NCBI GenBank assembly: GCA_030248225.1 | Contig: JASANE010011798.1 | Span: 1 to 64,000 of the forward strand | Length of the DNA stretch: 64,000 nt | Direction: 5' to 3' | Source: Trileptium ribeirensis | Lineage: Eukaryota; Nematoda; Enoplea; Enoplida; Thoracostomopsidae | Shown: positions 35,953 to 46,759 of the stretch, in pieces | Numbering within the stretch: the first letter of the stretch is position 1 | How the letters are laid out: every line of letters begins with the position of its first letter | Translations under genes and position numbers: made by a program | Notes under the pieces: generated by a model | Databases searched by the model: none | Told to the model about the DNA's origin: nothing | What the model saw: the letters and a program-made list of their open reading frames with translations, nothing else

Positions 35953-37400
35953 CACGCCATATCCCTATCCTTCCTGTCGGGAAATTGTTCAACTGCGTTT
36001 CCGCTGTGACAAATTTTTCTATCATGGCAGATTTAGTTATTCAGATGGTGCAAAATGTTTAAAAAGACGTCTGCCTATGCCGCTAAATCGGCTGCCTGTG
36101 GCCATTTGATTCCATCGCGAAAATGGAGAATCCCGCCGAATTAAACATTGGACATGATAGTTTCTTCAGGCCGGTGCTTTACAGATGGCAATTAATAAGC
36201 CATAACTGGGAATTCAATTCTTCAATTGTCTCGTGAATAAAGGGTTGCGGTCATATCATGATTATAGCTGTGATGTCAGATGTCACATGCGACCGAAAAC
36301 CTGAGTCAAATAGCTTAACCCGCCTAAACAATATGCTTGCTAAAGCTACATGCGATACAATTCTAACTGGAATGGTTTGGCTTGAAACAAGTTTTTGAAG
36401 TGCTTAGTTCTCATAAAAAGGTCGAGTCGATGTGAATTCGTGTGCATTGCACCTGTAAAAATCTTGAGCGATATGGAGATAATCCCAAAACCATGTCTAA
36501 TAGTGTAATTCTCAGCAGCTTTAGCGTTTGATGTTTAAGATTTCACCGGTTTACTTATACAATTGTGTTTGTTTTGCAGAGATACCATTATGAAAAGTAT
36601 CTGGTAGCACTAATACTTGACACAGGAAGACTTCAACTAAGAACTCCTTGATATGTTAGTCACGCAAAGCATGTCGGGCAGACGTTAACTGTGACTTACT
36701 GTGACATTAATGTTATAACGCCCGAAGTAATTTGAATGTATCGTGCAATGTTTGACAAATGGAAGCCGGTGCCAGAAACCAAACTCCGATTGCACTGTTG
36801 AAAAACGGCGCACACAAGGCACTGAGTTATCTAGAATCTGTTGCCGGTTTTGTCAAGGAACCTCGCAAAGCGAGCTCGAATATTATATTATAATATAATA
36901 AATAGTATACGACAAACTCAGCTCTGTGCGCTTCTCTCATTTGTAGGACAGCCGGCATTAAGGTTTAATAGCGAGCTGAGTTTCCACTGCGGACGCTATA
37001 ATTCGGCATCGTGAAAATTTCTTTTTTCAATGTCGCTGTCCCTAATAACTCATCTTTGGGTGGATGGATACCGACAAAAATTTTTGTTCCATAGCAAAAG
37101 TGATGACGACGTCAAACGCGGACAAATATGAGCGATCTCCTGGTTCAAAATAGGAAAAGCCATGTTTTTAAGGCTTTTTGCCAAATCTAGCCATATGGGT
37201 ACCAGCATTTCGCAGCTTCTCTTTCGAGAGCATCAAAAAACGGAGATCACCATCAGAATCAACTTTTTAAGAGCGCACTTAAGGGGACGCTGATGGTCCC
37301 GATGTGTTCGGTGAGACATTGTTTGAAATATCGGTTTTTCAAATTTCAGTATCTTTTATTACGTGATTTACATCCATCGAATTTCCATTAGGTTATCAAG
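35953..37400. other. No recognisable gene
   Basis: Unique sequence between the satellite and the next tandem array, within the inferred gene span. It includes a short ATTATATTATAATATAAT repeat near 36885. One exon-like stretch on the minus strand (36700-36794) was considered and not accepted. Confidence 0.35.
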
Positions 37401-37469
37401 CAGGTTTTGTTATCTTAAGTATCTGTTTTAATTTGTTTGTTCATGCATAATAGCGTGCAGGGTATCAAG

Positions 37470-38130
37470 AATGATTTATATATAAGTTTTTATGAACGCT
37501 GAATACAATGGTTAGTTACGTAGTATCCAGCACGTATATTTCGTGTATTTTCATAGGTTTTTAAAAGATTTCGGGGTTAGAACCTGATTTATAGAATATT
37601 AGTCCTTCTTCAAGTTTGTGTATGTACTGCTTTCGGGAATAAAGAACATACTATATATAAACTTTTTGCCATCCTGAATACGATGGGTTGCTTATCTAGA
37701 GACTAGGACGAACATTTTTTGTTTTCAAAGGTTTTCATTGAGTTTAGTTAGAGTCACTGAACCGGATTTCACAAATATAGTATGTCTTAAGTTGTTTGGT
37801 TATGTATTGCGTTTAGAGCATCAGGAATGCTATATATAGGTTTTTCGATACGCTGAATACCATTATTTTGTTATATAAATTCTGGCACGAATATTTCATG
37901 TGTCTTCTGAAGTTTTTATGAGTTTAGAATCAGTGAACCCGATTTCCTGAATATAGTCTGTCTTCAGTACTTAGTAGAGGGTATAACGAATGGTCTATAT
38001 ATAGCTTTTTATTATACTGAGTACAGTGGTTGGGAGAAACCAACACCAATATTTCGTGCCTGTTCAAAGGTTTTTAATGGGTTGAGGTCAATGAACACCA
38101 TTTCCAAAATATAGTTTAGGATCGCAGAGA
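37470..38130. repeat. Degenerate ~175-bp tandem repeat (4 copies)
   Basis: Motifs CTGAATAC-ATGG, GCACGAATATTTCGTG, AAAGGTTTTTA, TGAACCGGATTTC and AATATAGT-TGTCTT recur in the same order. The CTGAATAC anchor sits at about 37498, 37673, 37853 and 38018. Copies have diverged widely, so the array is old. Confidence 0.7.
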
Positions 38131-38298
38131 TCTAGTGTCTTCAATGAGTTGAGGGTTGCATAGGTATTGGGACATTGCATGAAATACAAAACTTGTTACA
38201 TGTGACTACACATTCATAGCTATAGATAAAATCACGCTCGCTCGGTTGCACCTTCGTGTGCAATACCCTTGTAAAATATCAGTGATAATACAACTTAC

Positions 38299-38453
38299 TG
38301 TGATAATGTTCTTTGAAAAAACAAATGATGCATTGCCTAATAATTGTTGCCACGGGTCAAAATATGGCATGAATCTTGGGTTTGAGAAATGCAACGGATT
38401 ATATATTGCATGCTTGGTTGCACTGAATAGAAGAGGATAATTCATGACACGCC
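38299..38453 (-). CDS. vWD domain exon (C-terminal part) of vWD-sushi protein
   Basis: A 155-nt exon on the minus strand: acceptor ACATTTTTAG, donor ACA/GTAAGT. It begins with GG, which joins the T ending the exon at 41931 to make TGG (Trp). That Trp falls where FG-x-x-W is expected in mesh/SUSD2/mucin-4-type vWD domains. The peptide continues RVMNYPLLFS, then IYNPLHFSNPRFMPYFDPW, the YN-x-x-F-x-P-x-F signature of these domains. It ends FVFSKNIIT in phase 0. Frame, phase and motif all support the join. The ATG-initiated ORF reading through it (38206-38517) includes intron on both sides. Confidence 0.75.
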
Positions 38454-39399
38454 CTAAAAATGTAAACTTAAGAACAAAAACAAGTAAGCTTATCCAAAGC
38501 AATATATGCCGATACAATATTTACTTGCAAATGTTTATGGCTGCAATGATACTACTTTTCGAAAACCTATAACGCAGAAATGTTATATAAAATTTGTATA
38601 TATAAATATATCGTATATATACAAAAGCGTTCCGGCCGGCGGTATTCCCAACTACGGCAAGCACTGGCTTTTTGGTAATAAGCACTGAACGGAAGGAAAT
38701 GTAAAACCAAATGGAATCTACTAGTATTTCCAGTCACGTAATTTGGGTGCAGAACGATACTTCAGAAAAGAATCACAATTAGGAATTTTATGAAAAAGAT
38801 ATTTAGGCCATCGGCGTCACAATCTTGAGTTAGCCATGACCAAAAGCAGTAAAGAGCACTACTAGGGACCTAAACGGTGGTCTCAAACTACTATTTGCAC
38901 CAGTTATTCTCATTTTCTATAAACCCGTTGGTTTCATACAAACTGGTGTATTCTTGCGAATTTGGCAAATGGGCAATCACATTTAATATATATTGTACTA
39001 CAGGTAGTGATCACTAGCAGGTCTCACCGTCATGTAAACGCGAGTATTGATTTCAGTTATTACCCTGACGGCCGGTCATATCTCACAAACTAACGGAACA
39101 ACACTTTGCTCAGTTAGCGCGCATAAAAGAAAGCAAAAAATCATGTTCGTACCACATTTTTGGATGCAGCGGATTGACGGTAACCTGTCTGAAGTTCCAG
39201 AAAACGAAGCCTCAATAATCGGGTAGCGAATTATCATTACAATATCTATTATATTGTAGTCTGGTTTTGCAGCCTGTCTTATCAGTTTTACTGATGCATA
39301 CGATTTGCTTTTGGCGCAAGTTTAGTCTGCTTACGGTTGCCTAAGGAAATGCGAATATAAACATATTTGCGACAATTTTTAACTCTGAAATAGTTAAAT

Positions 39400-39918
39400 A
39401 TTGAAGATACAACGATACTTTTGATACTTTTCAACTCAGCTTGAGACGTTGTTCCAGAAAATATCCGTTTCAGTACCTTTTATGACAAAAATTTTTCAAT
39501 TTTTTTGGGTTGATGTCCAAAACTTTCGAAAAAAATTTTCTCGAAAAATGTGTAATTTTGTATATCAATCGCACCACAATGAAGAGATGAGTCAAATGAT
39601 GGTAAAATCATGCAATCGTTAGCATGGTTTAAGAAGTTTTATCATTTGTGTGAAATCCTAAGCGTAATACTAAGTCTAACTCGTTAACAAACGAATCGCT
39701 GGCGCTGATCTTAGCCTATTTGACTCAGTTCATTAATGCAGTTCATTTGATATATAAAATTATATTATTTACCAAAAATTTTTTTTTCGAGAATTTTGGG
39801 TACCACTGGGAACCCAAAAAAATCGAAAAATATTTCTGTCGTAAAAGTGACGAAATGGATGTTTTGTGCACCATTACGTCGGGTATGGCACAAAAATTAC
39901 CATTGTATTTTCAAAATT
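39400..39918. mobile_element. Inverted-repeat element, arms ~200 bp (family F)
   Basis: The left arm (about 39400-39603) pairs with the right arm (39714-39918): ATTTTTCAATTTTTTTGGGTT matches the complement of AACCCAAAAAAATCGAAAAA, and TATCAATCGC/GAGTCAAATGATG has its counterpart. The loop is about 110 bp. Its end TCAAAATTGACTAATTTCGG recurs in the element at 61511-62263, so both belong to one family. No coding capacity. Confidence 0.7.
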
Positions 39919-40643
39919 GACTAATTTCGGGCTGGGGATGGTAAAGTAAAAAAGCCACGCCTTTGTACGTTTTTACTCCAGGAATAATTGTTACTGGCTC
40001 ACGACAACGACATAAATTTAATATTAGGTTAATATTTATAATGCAAAACCGTTTCAGACACACTCTTTAAATTTAGAAGTTTTGTAATTTCTACTTCGCC
40101 GCAGATTACTATCTGGTATTTATTTTATACTTCATGCCGTCGTAACTGCTAAATAATGACGTTTGCTACTCTGGAAATTGGTGCCAGATCGGACCAGCTA
40201 TTAACTAGGCTGTAGCTTGTAATTGGAAATTGACAGAAACTTGTTCTTAAATATTATGTTGGTGATGCATACCCTTGCTTCCAATGTACAATCACGGACT
40301 TAGCTACAGATATGAGGCTCTATTTTCTATCGAATTAATGATTTGTATTGATATACACGGTTACAATCTGTTTCAGTTCCTTAGAACCAGCGCACAACAT
40401 ACAATTCGTCGGCAATCGACAAATTCCAGACTGTCGATCATTATTGTTGAATTAGTAAAACGTCCTGAACGCTATGCACGTAACTACTATAATATGTGGT
40501 TGCATTATAACTTAAACTAAAAGTAAAAAGTTTTATTTCAATATCCAAGGTTTTAAAATGGTCAGTGCAATCAAGAGTCGACTAGGAAAACTTGTAGAGA
40601 TGATACGCGGGCATATTCATTTACTTCACCTTTATCTGATAAT
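39919..40643. other. Intronic, no recognisable gene
   Basis: AT-rich sequence; the ORF at 40275-40520 on the plus strand shows no known domain. Confidence 0.35.
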
Positions 40644-40960
40644 GTGGTCTTTTTCGGCTTACCCTGCCCCTCCCTCCAAGGAATGCTGGGGATGCACACA
40701 AGGTGCTTGGTTTTTGTATTGGCTTACCCACAGTCCAAGGGGGGGTGACAGTTATCAGTCCGCCAACAGCCAACAACATTTGAGCATAAGGAGCAGGCAC
40801 CGATGACTGCTATTGCTCTGTTTAAATCAGATTGGTTGTTTGCGATGTGAAAGTTGCTCCTCGCCAAGAACCTTTGAGATATAGCCGATATGCCCCAAAC
40901 AAGTTTGGCGGGTACCCCCACGCCCGAAATCCTTGGAGGGGGTTATGCGGAAAAACGACG
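40644..40960. mobile_element. ~317-bp inverted-repeat element
   Basis: The left end (CTTTTTCGGCTTACCCTGCC then CCTCCCTCCAAGG) pairs with the right end (CCTTGGAGGGGGTTATGCGG then AAAAACGACG). Internal sequence is non-coding. Target duplication is not clear. Confidence 0.6.
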
Positions 40961-41930
40961 TAACTTCGGACAAGGTAAAGTACATGAGTATGCGCAAATA
41001 TCATACTCTTCTACTCAATTTTCATAATTGACTCTTGATACCATTAAACAACAGCGCGGTCAGTTTATGAAAAACATATCGGTTGTGTCTCACAGACCGT
41101 AAAGAACTTAATTATTTACTTTAAAGAATGGCAAACGTTACAGTAATGCTGGAAATCATATTCGCTATTCTTTCAGAGTACCTAGCAAAGTTCAACCTGG
41201 TAATGAAGAAACAGTTCACTTGCAGATCCTTAGTTGATGTCGCAATTTCAACGTTTAGTAGCATTTTTCTAACTCAACCGTTATAAATATAAAGGCTTGG
41301 AATCAATGATGCATATTAATTGAATGATGTATTTCAGTAAAGGCACTAGAACCATGTTCTGTGCTTTTGTTCGAATAGATAAAAATTCAATATCTGCACT
41401 AGCGTAAACCACGCTTCTTTCCCGGAAAAAAACTGAGATTCGCTGAAATTTGGAACTGAATTTGATATGAAATGGACGTACCGGAGACAGCAGTAAAACG
41501 CAATGTAATAGTGTTCTACTATAATACTATAAGAAAATTTTATAAAATTGCATTTAAATTATAACTTTCGTCAAGCGTTTACACAGCTATATGGCCTTAT
41601 TCAAATGATATAAAGCTTGCATGCAGACAAAGACGCTAGTTGTTTACACCAACAGCAATTCTAGTGGCCCAGGTAAAATATTAGGTACAGATAAATCGCG
41701 ATAAAACCAGATATCATGCAAATAACAACGTTTTTCGTTAGCCTGTTAATCAGGAAACATAATTTGGTACACTGATGTATTATCCAGCCTACTTCACTAA
41801 AATGAAACAGTGAATTTTGAGCCCTGAGACCATTTAACTTAGACGTAATCATTTCTTTACCCAATTGCTAAAACATTACACATGCGGGCATGTATGAATT
41901 TTCCAAAATGAATTTGGTACCATAGCTTAC
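40961..41930 (-). other. Intron of vWD-sushi gene, proximal part
   Basis: Follows the donor GTAAGC of the upstream vWD exon. AT-rich; nothing recognised. Confidence 0.4.
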
Positions 41931-42153
41931 ATTTTGTTCCGAAATCTCTGTAGATTTGTGCAGATTCAGCAGGATTCTCGATGGGATTTGACACTCGCAC
42001 AAAAGTGCAATCATTAGCTAGTAGATCATTCCTTGGATCGTCATCCCATGTGCCCATGAGTCCCAAAGTGTGGTATCCTTTGCAGTAATCGTATTCCGGT
42101 GATGATGGAATGGGAGCGCTCGAACCCATACTCCGCTGCCAAATTAAATCGTT
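41931..42153 (-). CDS. vWD domain exon (central part) of vWD-sushi protein
   Basis: A 223-nt exon on the minus strand: acceptor ATTTTTAATGCAG, donor AAAAT/GTAAGC; enters in phase 0, leaves in phase 1. It encodes YHTLGLMGTWDDDPRND, the calcium-site-like G-L-M/L-G-x-W-x-x-x-P-x-x-D core of vWD domains in mesh, SUSD2 and mucin-4-like proteins. The stretch AESAQIYRDFGTK follows, corresponding to the segment before the conserved Trp, which is completed by the next exon (38299-38453). Two cysteines (DYCKG, NDCTF) are present. The family acts at the cell surface or in the extracellular matrix. The exon upstream, which should hold the first half of vWD and possibly AMOP and NIDO domains, was not recognised. 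Confidence 0.78.
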
Positions 42154-42477
42154 CTGCATTAAAAATATTTTATCTTGTAGTAAACCACTTATAATCACCG
42201 TCTATAAGCAAAACATGCTTGCTGTTTGAAACAGTTCTTCAAGTTGTTGCCCAAAAGGTATTTGTTGCCATTTGGTATTTGTTGTATGCGTTGTATCAGA
42301 GTAAGACTTTGTGTTTGTTCAGCAAGAAAAAGACACAACAATCTCCGTGAAAAGAACAGGCAAGCATTGTTAGTGATAGAAGTATACGCGGTGATGGCAC
42401 CAAAAGATTTAATAAAAATTCGTCAATACATGGTTACGTATAACGGAATGTTTTGGAAAAAGTTTAGTTTACATAGG

Positions 42478-43112
42478 TTTATGCATGCTCTACGGCATAT
42501 GGTTGTACCGGGTGTACTACGCCGTAAGTTTCTACCCGGTGCTCTACGGCATAGTTTTCTACCCAGTTGTGTATGGCGTAAGTTTTACCAGATGTTCTAC
42601 GGCATCGGGTCCTACCGGGTGTACTACGCCGTAAGTTTCTCCCCGGTGCTCCGCGGCATAGCTTTATACAAAGTTGTGTACGGCGTAAGTTTTTACCAAA
42701 TGTTCTATGGCATAGGGTTTTACCGGGTGTACTACGCCGTAAGTTTCTACGCCGTGCTCTGCGGCATAGTTTTGTACCCAGTTGCGTACGGCGTCAGTTT
42801 TTACCAGATGTTCTACGACATAAGGTTCTACCTTTTATTCTACGCCGTAAGTTTCTACCCGGTGTTCTGCGGCATAGTTTTGTGCCCAGCTGTGTATGGC
42901 GTAAGTTTTACCAGATGTAGTACGCCATACATTTATGTCCGGCGATCTATAGCATAGGATTCCACCCGGGCGTCTGCGGCATACGAATCTATCTAACATG
43001 GATTTCTACTCGATGATCTATGCTATAAGTTTTTGCCCGGCGGTGTGCGGCATAGATGTCTACCAGGTGGTCTACGGAATATGTTTCTATCCGACGGTCT
43101 ACGTTATACCAA
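42478..43112. repeat. 27-bp minisatellite with 108-bp higher-order unit
   Basis: About 23 copies of a 27-bp unit (AAGTTTCTACCCGGTGCTCT then ACGGCAT) alternate in four variants, giving a 108-bp higher-order repeat. The variants are marked by ACCCGGTG, ACCCAGTTGTGTA, ACCAGATGTTCTA and ACCGGGTGTACTA. 27 bp is 9 codons, so a plus-strand frame stays open from 42226 to 42957 (YxVSFYxVLCGI-like repeats). A few single-base changes end it. It begins only about 70 bp past the start of the vWD-exon-spanning minus ORF, in opposite orientation to the gene. Not called as a gene. Confidence 0.9.
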
Positions 43113-43477
43113 TACAATGTTTATTTAGTAGTAGCAACCAAGTAACTGATTCGCCGTATTTCATGACGTTGAATGTTAATCATCGATTCAATGATTATTG
43201 AAATTTTAAAGTTCGTTAAATATGCAGATATCACGAACTTGAAACACCGTTGAACCTAGTACGCGACCAAAGTTTGCTGTGTTGTGTTAACTTAAAAGAC
43301 TGCGTAAGAAGTAACCATTTGGTTATAGACAGCCTCGCTTATACTGTTTGAGAAGAAGTATTAATGTATTCTTTACGACATTTACATTTAACATTAATAC
43401 GGCTAGTTTCACTGAAAGTAGTTCACATATCTGTAATGTTGCATTGTCATACTATTATAGATCGCATTGGGTTAACA

Positions 43478-43760
43478 AATGTCAACCCGACCCGACCCGA
43501 CAAGATCGTAATCCGACCCCACGAGATCGTAACCGGACCCGACGAGATCGTAACCCGACAAGACGCCATCGTAACCCGACCCGACGAGATCGTAACCCGA
43601 CTCGAAGAGATCGTAACCCGACCTAACAAGATCGTAACCCGACCCAACGAGATCGTAACCCGACCCGACAAATTCGTAACCCGACCCGACAAATTCGTAA
43701 CCCGACCCGATGAGATCGTAACCCGACCCGACGAGATCGTAACCCGACCCGACGACATGA
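43478..43760. repeat. 20-bp minisatellite (~14 copies)
   Basis: Tandem unit CCGACCCGACGAGATCGTAA with variants (AAATTC for GAGATC, CGCCATC). Because 20 is not a multiple of three, all frames on both strands stay open for about 280 bp, producing ORFs of 92-142 codons that are not genes. There are no spacers, so it is not a CRISPR array. Confidence 0.95.
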
Positions 43761-43764
43761 ATTT

Positions 43765-44904
43765 CTTTAATTTTTCCATCAGTGTTTTTTGATAAATGTT
43801 CAAATATTATCCAAAGTTTGATACCCGTTAGGAACTATCGTTGTTTGCTTGATTTTACCTTATTCGGTGTATAATTCGCTAGGTGCTCACACAAATGGCT
43901 TCATTTTAGTGCACGTATTTTTTAGAGATCGATGTTCGAAGATAATTTTAGTTTGATAGCAGTTACTAAGTCAGATAGTGTGTTTGCGATGCGTTTACAG
44001 TCATGTAACATGAGACACACCGCTTTGTTGAACCACTAATTACCAATTTCATCAATTATCAATTTTGATAATAACAAACTTATAGTTGCAATGCCCGTTG
44101 CACAACTACAAAATGTTTCATGCAAATAGAATCTATAATGGTTACTGTTTAAACCAGAACTCAGTTTTAGGAAGACCTTCCTAGTCTGATGGAAGCAGTT
44201 AAGTCCGATTCATAAAAATGGTTATCAGGTCTCTCCAATTTCGATAATATTTAACGTAACATACTGATAGCTCCATATTTCTCCAGCTTTTCTCCTTGCA
44301 CGATCAATGACAACTAAATAATGTTCATATTTAATCCTATAAAACTAGGAATTTTTGTGTTACCCAACATATTTTGACAACAACAAAACAGATGCGGTTT
44401 GGACCTCCGCACCGCAGAATATTATATAGAGCATACCTGCAGATGTAAAAAATGATAATAACTCTACTCGGTAGACAATCAGCGTGCAGTTTCGGACGCC
44501 ATCGTTGGTGCTCATAGGTGCTCGAGGTCAGCCGGCTTAGTGGAGGCAAACGGTGCCATCGAGGACGTTCGCGGGAAGGTAACTCAAGGGAGTAAATTTT
44601 CGAAATTTTAGGAATATACCTGTTTCTACAAGTTTGGTAAAATTTAGCACAATTTTCCAGTATTTTGCTAATTTTCCGTCTATTTTTGGAATAATTTTTT
44701 CCAATGTTGTCATTTTGTACTATTGTTAACCAAATTTTCTCAAATTTTGCCAAATCTTTTAAAATTTCCCGCACCCCTTCAGCGCGCAGGAGGAGAATGA
44801 GTTCTTGTGTCTTTAGCGAGATCATATGCCTTTAGCGTGGTGTTAGAGCCTTGCACTACGAATTTGCTTGAGTCAATTGTATCTCAGCAAGAGTATTTTC
44901 GTTT
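43765..44904. other. No confirmed gene; one open stretch
   Basis: A minus-strand ORF of 162 codons (44337-44825) is lysine-rich near its start and later arginine/proline-rich (about 44470-44580, a GC-rich island). No domain, signal peptide or convincing splice pair was seen. It may be an old repeat. Confidence 0.25.
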
Positions 44905-45059
44905 TACATGCTGAAACCGTATCGGACAATTTCCGAACGAGTTCGACTAACTAAGACTGCTGAGTTAGAACGTAACTCATGCGTGAGTTACAATTTTTTA
45001 CTAAGACTGAGTTTATATAGTTCAGAATTAATTAGAGTCAGTTATCTCAGCGTGTGTCA

Positions 45060-45337
45060 TGCGCCGTTCACGTTATAATGTCCCGGCTGTTTGGAACATT
45101 TCTGCCCCTGTAGTCACGACATTACATGTAGCGACCATGTAGGGTCTATAAAAATACAAAAAGATACGGTGTGCTTGACTCCATCCAAAAGTAACAATAC
45201 CCCTAGCTAGCTACCCTTGTAAAAATTGAAAAATAAACAAGAGGGTGTCTAAGACACCCTGTTATTGACAGTGTACTTGACACTGTGCGGTGTACATAAG
45301 TTCCAAACGTTGGGTACATTATAACGTAAACACCGAA
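45060..45337 (-). mobile_element. Family A inverted-repeat element, copy 2 (~278 bp)
   Basis: Its ends (TGCGCCGTTCACGTTATAAT and the complement of CATTATAACGTAAACACCGAA) match the element at 33163-33670. The inner AGGGTGTCTAAGACACCCT block is on the opposite side, so the orientation is reversed. It is shorter than copy 1 by an internal deletion. The bases flanking the ends (TCA and CCA) no longer match. Confidence 0.75.
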
Positions 45338-45778
45338 CCAGTTTATACAACTCAGAGTTCCTGAGTTAGATTTGTGCCTTGTTCACTAATTTCCACCACA
45401 CGACTGAGTTAGAAAACTCGACTTACCTGTCAAACTCAGCCTGTGTTAATTTAAAGTTAGAAAAAATGTAGCTCAGAGCCCTTAGATGAAATATAAATCA
45501 CGCAATCTTGCAGTGTAGGAGGTAACTCCCTCTACATCACTATGTGCACCTATGCTGCTGCTACTGCCTCTTGCATGTTTAGCAATATTTGGTTCAAATT
45601 TCCATAATTCATGCGGCTTATAGGTAGTATGACCATAGCATTGATATCAGCACCAAAATTACCACGGAATAAAGTGTCCAGAAAACGTATTTTGCGCCAA
45701 AATTGTAGTAATTTTTATTATAATTTAAGTTTCGTAATGCATCATTTACAATAAGATGCGTGCGGAGGGACCAAATTA

Positions 45779-46244
45779 TGTCACGCGTTCAACAAAACTA
45801 GTTCGGGTGAACTATAGCTTAGCTAGACTACTATGGTACATTTTTATAGATTAGATAGTCTTAATGTGACAAACAGGGAGCTTAGCTAAGCTCTGCGTGA
45901 CAAACAGAGAGTCCGACTGAACTGCCAATTGAGAAATTTTATTTAGTATTGTGCTTAGTGAAATAGCATTTTGTTCTAAAGTATTTTCACACTAATTCTA
46001 AGTTATATATTTGTTTTAATAAATACAATTAACGTTATAAGCTGTATGCCTCTTTTGGGGCATTATTTAGATACGCATAGTAAAACGTAATGTTCGGGGA
46101 CTAAATAGTTTATGGCGTAAGTTATAGGGCGCAGCTGAACGCCTTGTGACAAAAGCACAGTCCGGCTCGACACTCGCTGACAAATGCATAGCATAGCTAG
46201 GCTATTCAAAATTTTAATAGTCGAGCTGGATTGTATGCGTGACA
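45779..46244 (-). mobile_element. Family E inverted-repeat element, copy 2 (~466 bp)
   Basis: Starts TGTCACGCGTTCAA, ends ATGCGTGACA and is flanked by TA on both sides. Its body is the reverse complement of the copy at 17139-17632 (shared: GGGGCATTATTTAG, CAAAAGCACAGTCCGGCT, TAGCTAGGCTATTCAAAATT). Confidence 0.7.
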
Positions 46245-46759
46245 TAATAGCTAGCCCATTTATGGATAATGCATAATGCATAGATGCATAATTTATGGTT
46301 TCACGTACTGCACGCGCATATAGCGGACGAATACTGTTAATTGGTGCAATATCCAGAGTTTATGTATACTGCACATTTGCTTAACTCAGGTCTCTGGGTT
46401 AAATTTCCTGGAGTTTAAAGCAACTTAGACTGAGTTTGACAGGTGGCTTGGGGTCCTGAATCAAGTATTCTAACTGACGCGCGAGTGAGAAATTAGTCAG
46501 CTATAACGAAGTTATCTTAGGAACTCAAACTTTGAGTTGGATAAAACTGACTCACGTAGAATTAGTTGTCGAACTGATAGTTTCTAAATAGAATTTTTCT
46601 AATTCACTCTGAGCTAAATTGATTCAGGCTGAGTTACAATAGTAACTCAAGCCAGAGTTACGTCGGAACTCAGCATTCTGAGTTAGTTAACCTTGTTCTG
46701 AAACGGTGGGGTCCGGTTTCAGACGTCTGAAACGATACAACTCAGGCAACTATATTTAA

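Larger units (their letters stand above)
44908..46745. mobile_element. Long inverted-repeat element with nested insertions
   Basis: The outer arms pair. The left starts TGCTGAAACCG (44908) and includes CTAACTAAGACTGCTGAGTT; the right complement reads GTCTGAAACCGG, then AACTAACTCAGAATGCTGAG. Further inside, GACTTACCTGTCAAACTCAG (about 45430) pairs with the complement of CTGAGTTTGACAGGTGGC (about 46430). The left arm is interrupted by family A copy 2 (45060-45337), and the centre by family E copy 2 (45779-46244), so three elements are layered here. It has no coding capacity. Confidence 0.65.

Noticed and set aside
33617..36025. 802-codon minus-strand ORF as a giant repetitive membrane protein
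   Set aside because: It is explained by a 51-bp satellite with no stop in that frame. It changes register inside the array and is also open in another frame, and the satellite continues beyond the transposon insertion.
36700..36794. Exon-like minus-strand stretch (acceptor TTTTTCAACAG, donor GTAAGT) as the missing vWD-sushi exon
   Set aside because: It enters in phase 0 but leaves in phase 2, whereas phase 1 is needed, and the peptide lacks the expected Cys-Asp pattern.
42226..42957. 243-codon plus-strand ORF as an aromatic-rich repeat protein
   Set aside because: Only the 27-bp array keeps it open; the lead-in has no recognisable signal peptide or domain and the array continues past the stop.
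43348..43803. Overlapping ORFs on both strands over the 20-bp repeats, or a CRISPR array
   Set aside because: A perfect tandem 20-bp minisatellite opens all frames; there are no spacers and the genome is eukaryotic.
44337..44825. 162-codon minus ORF as a gene
   Set aside because: Low-complexity, lysine-rich AT-biased translation with no domain; the GC-rich island inside does not give a consistent motif.
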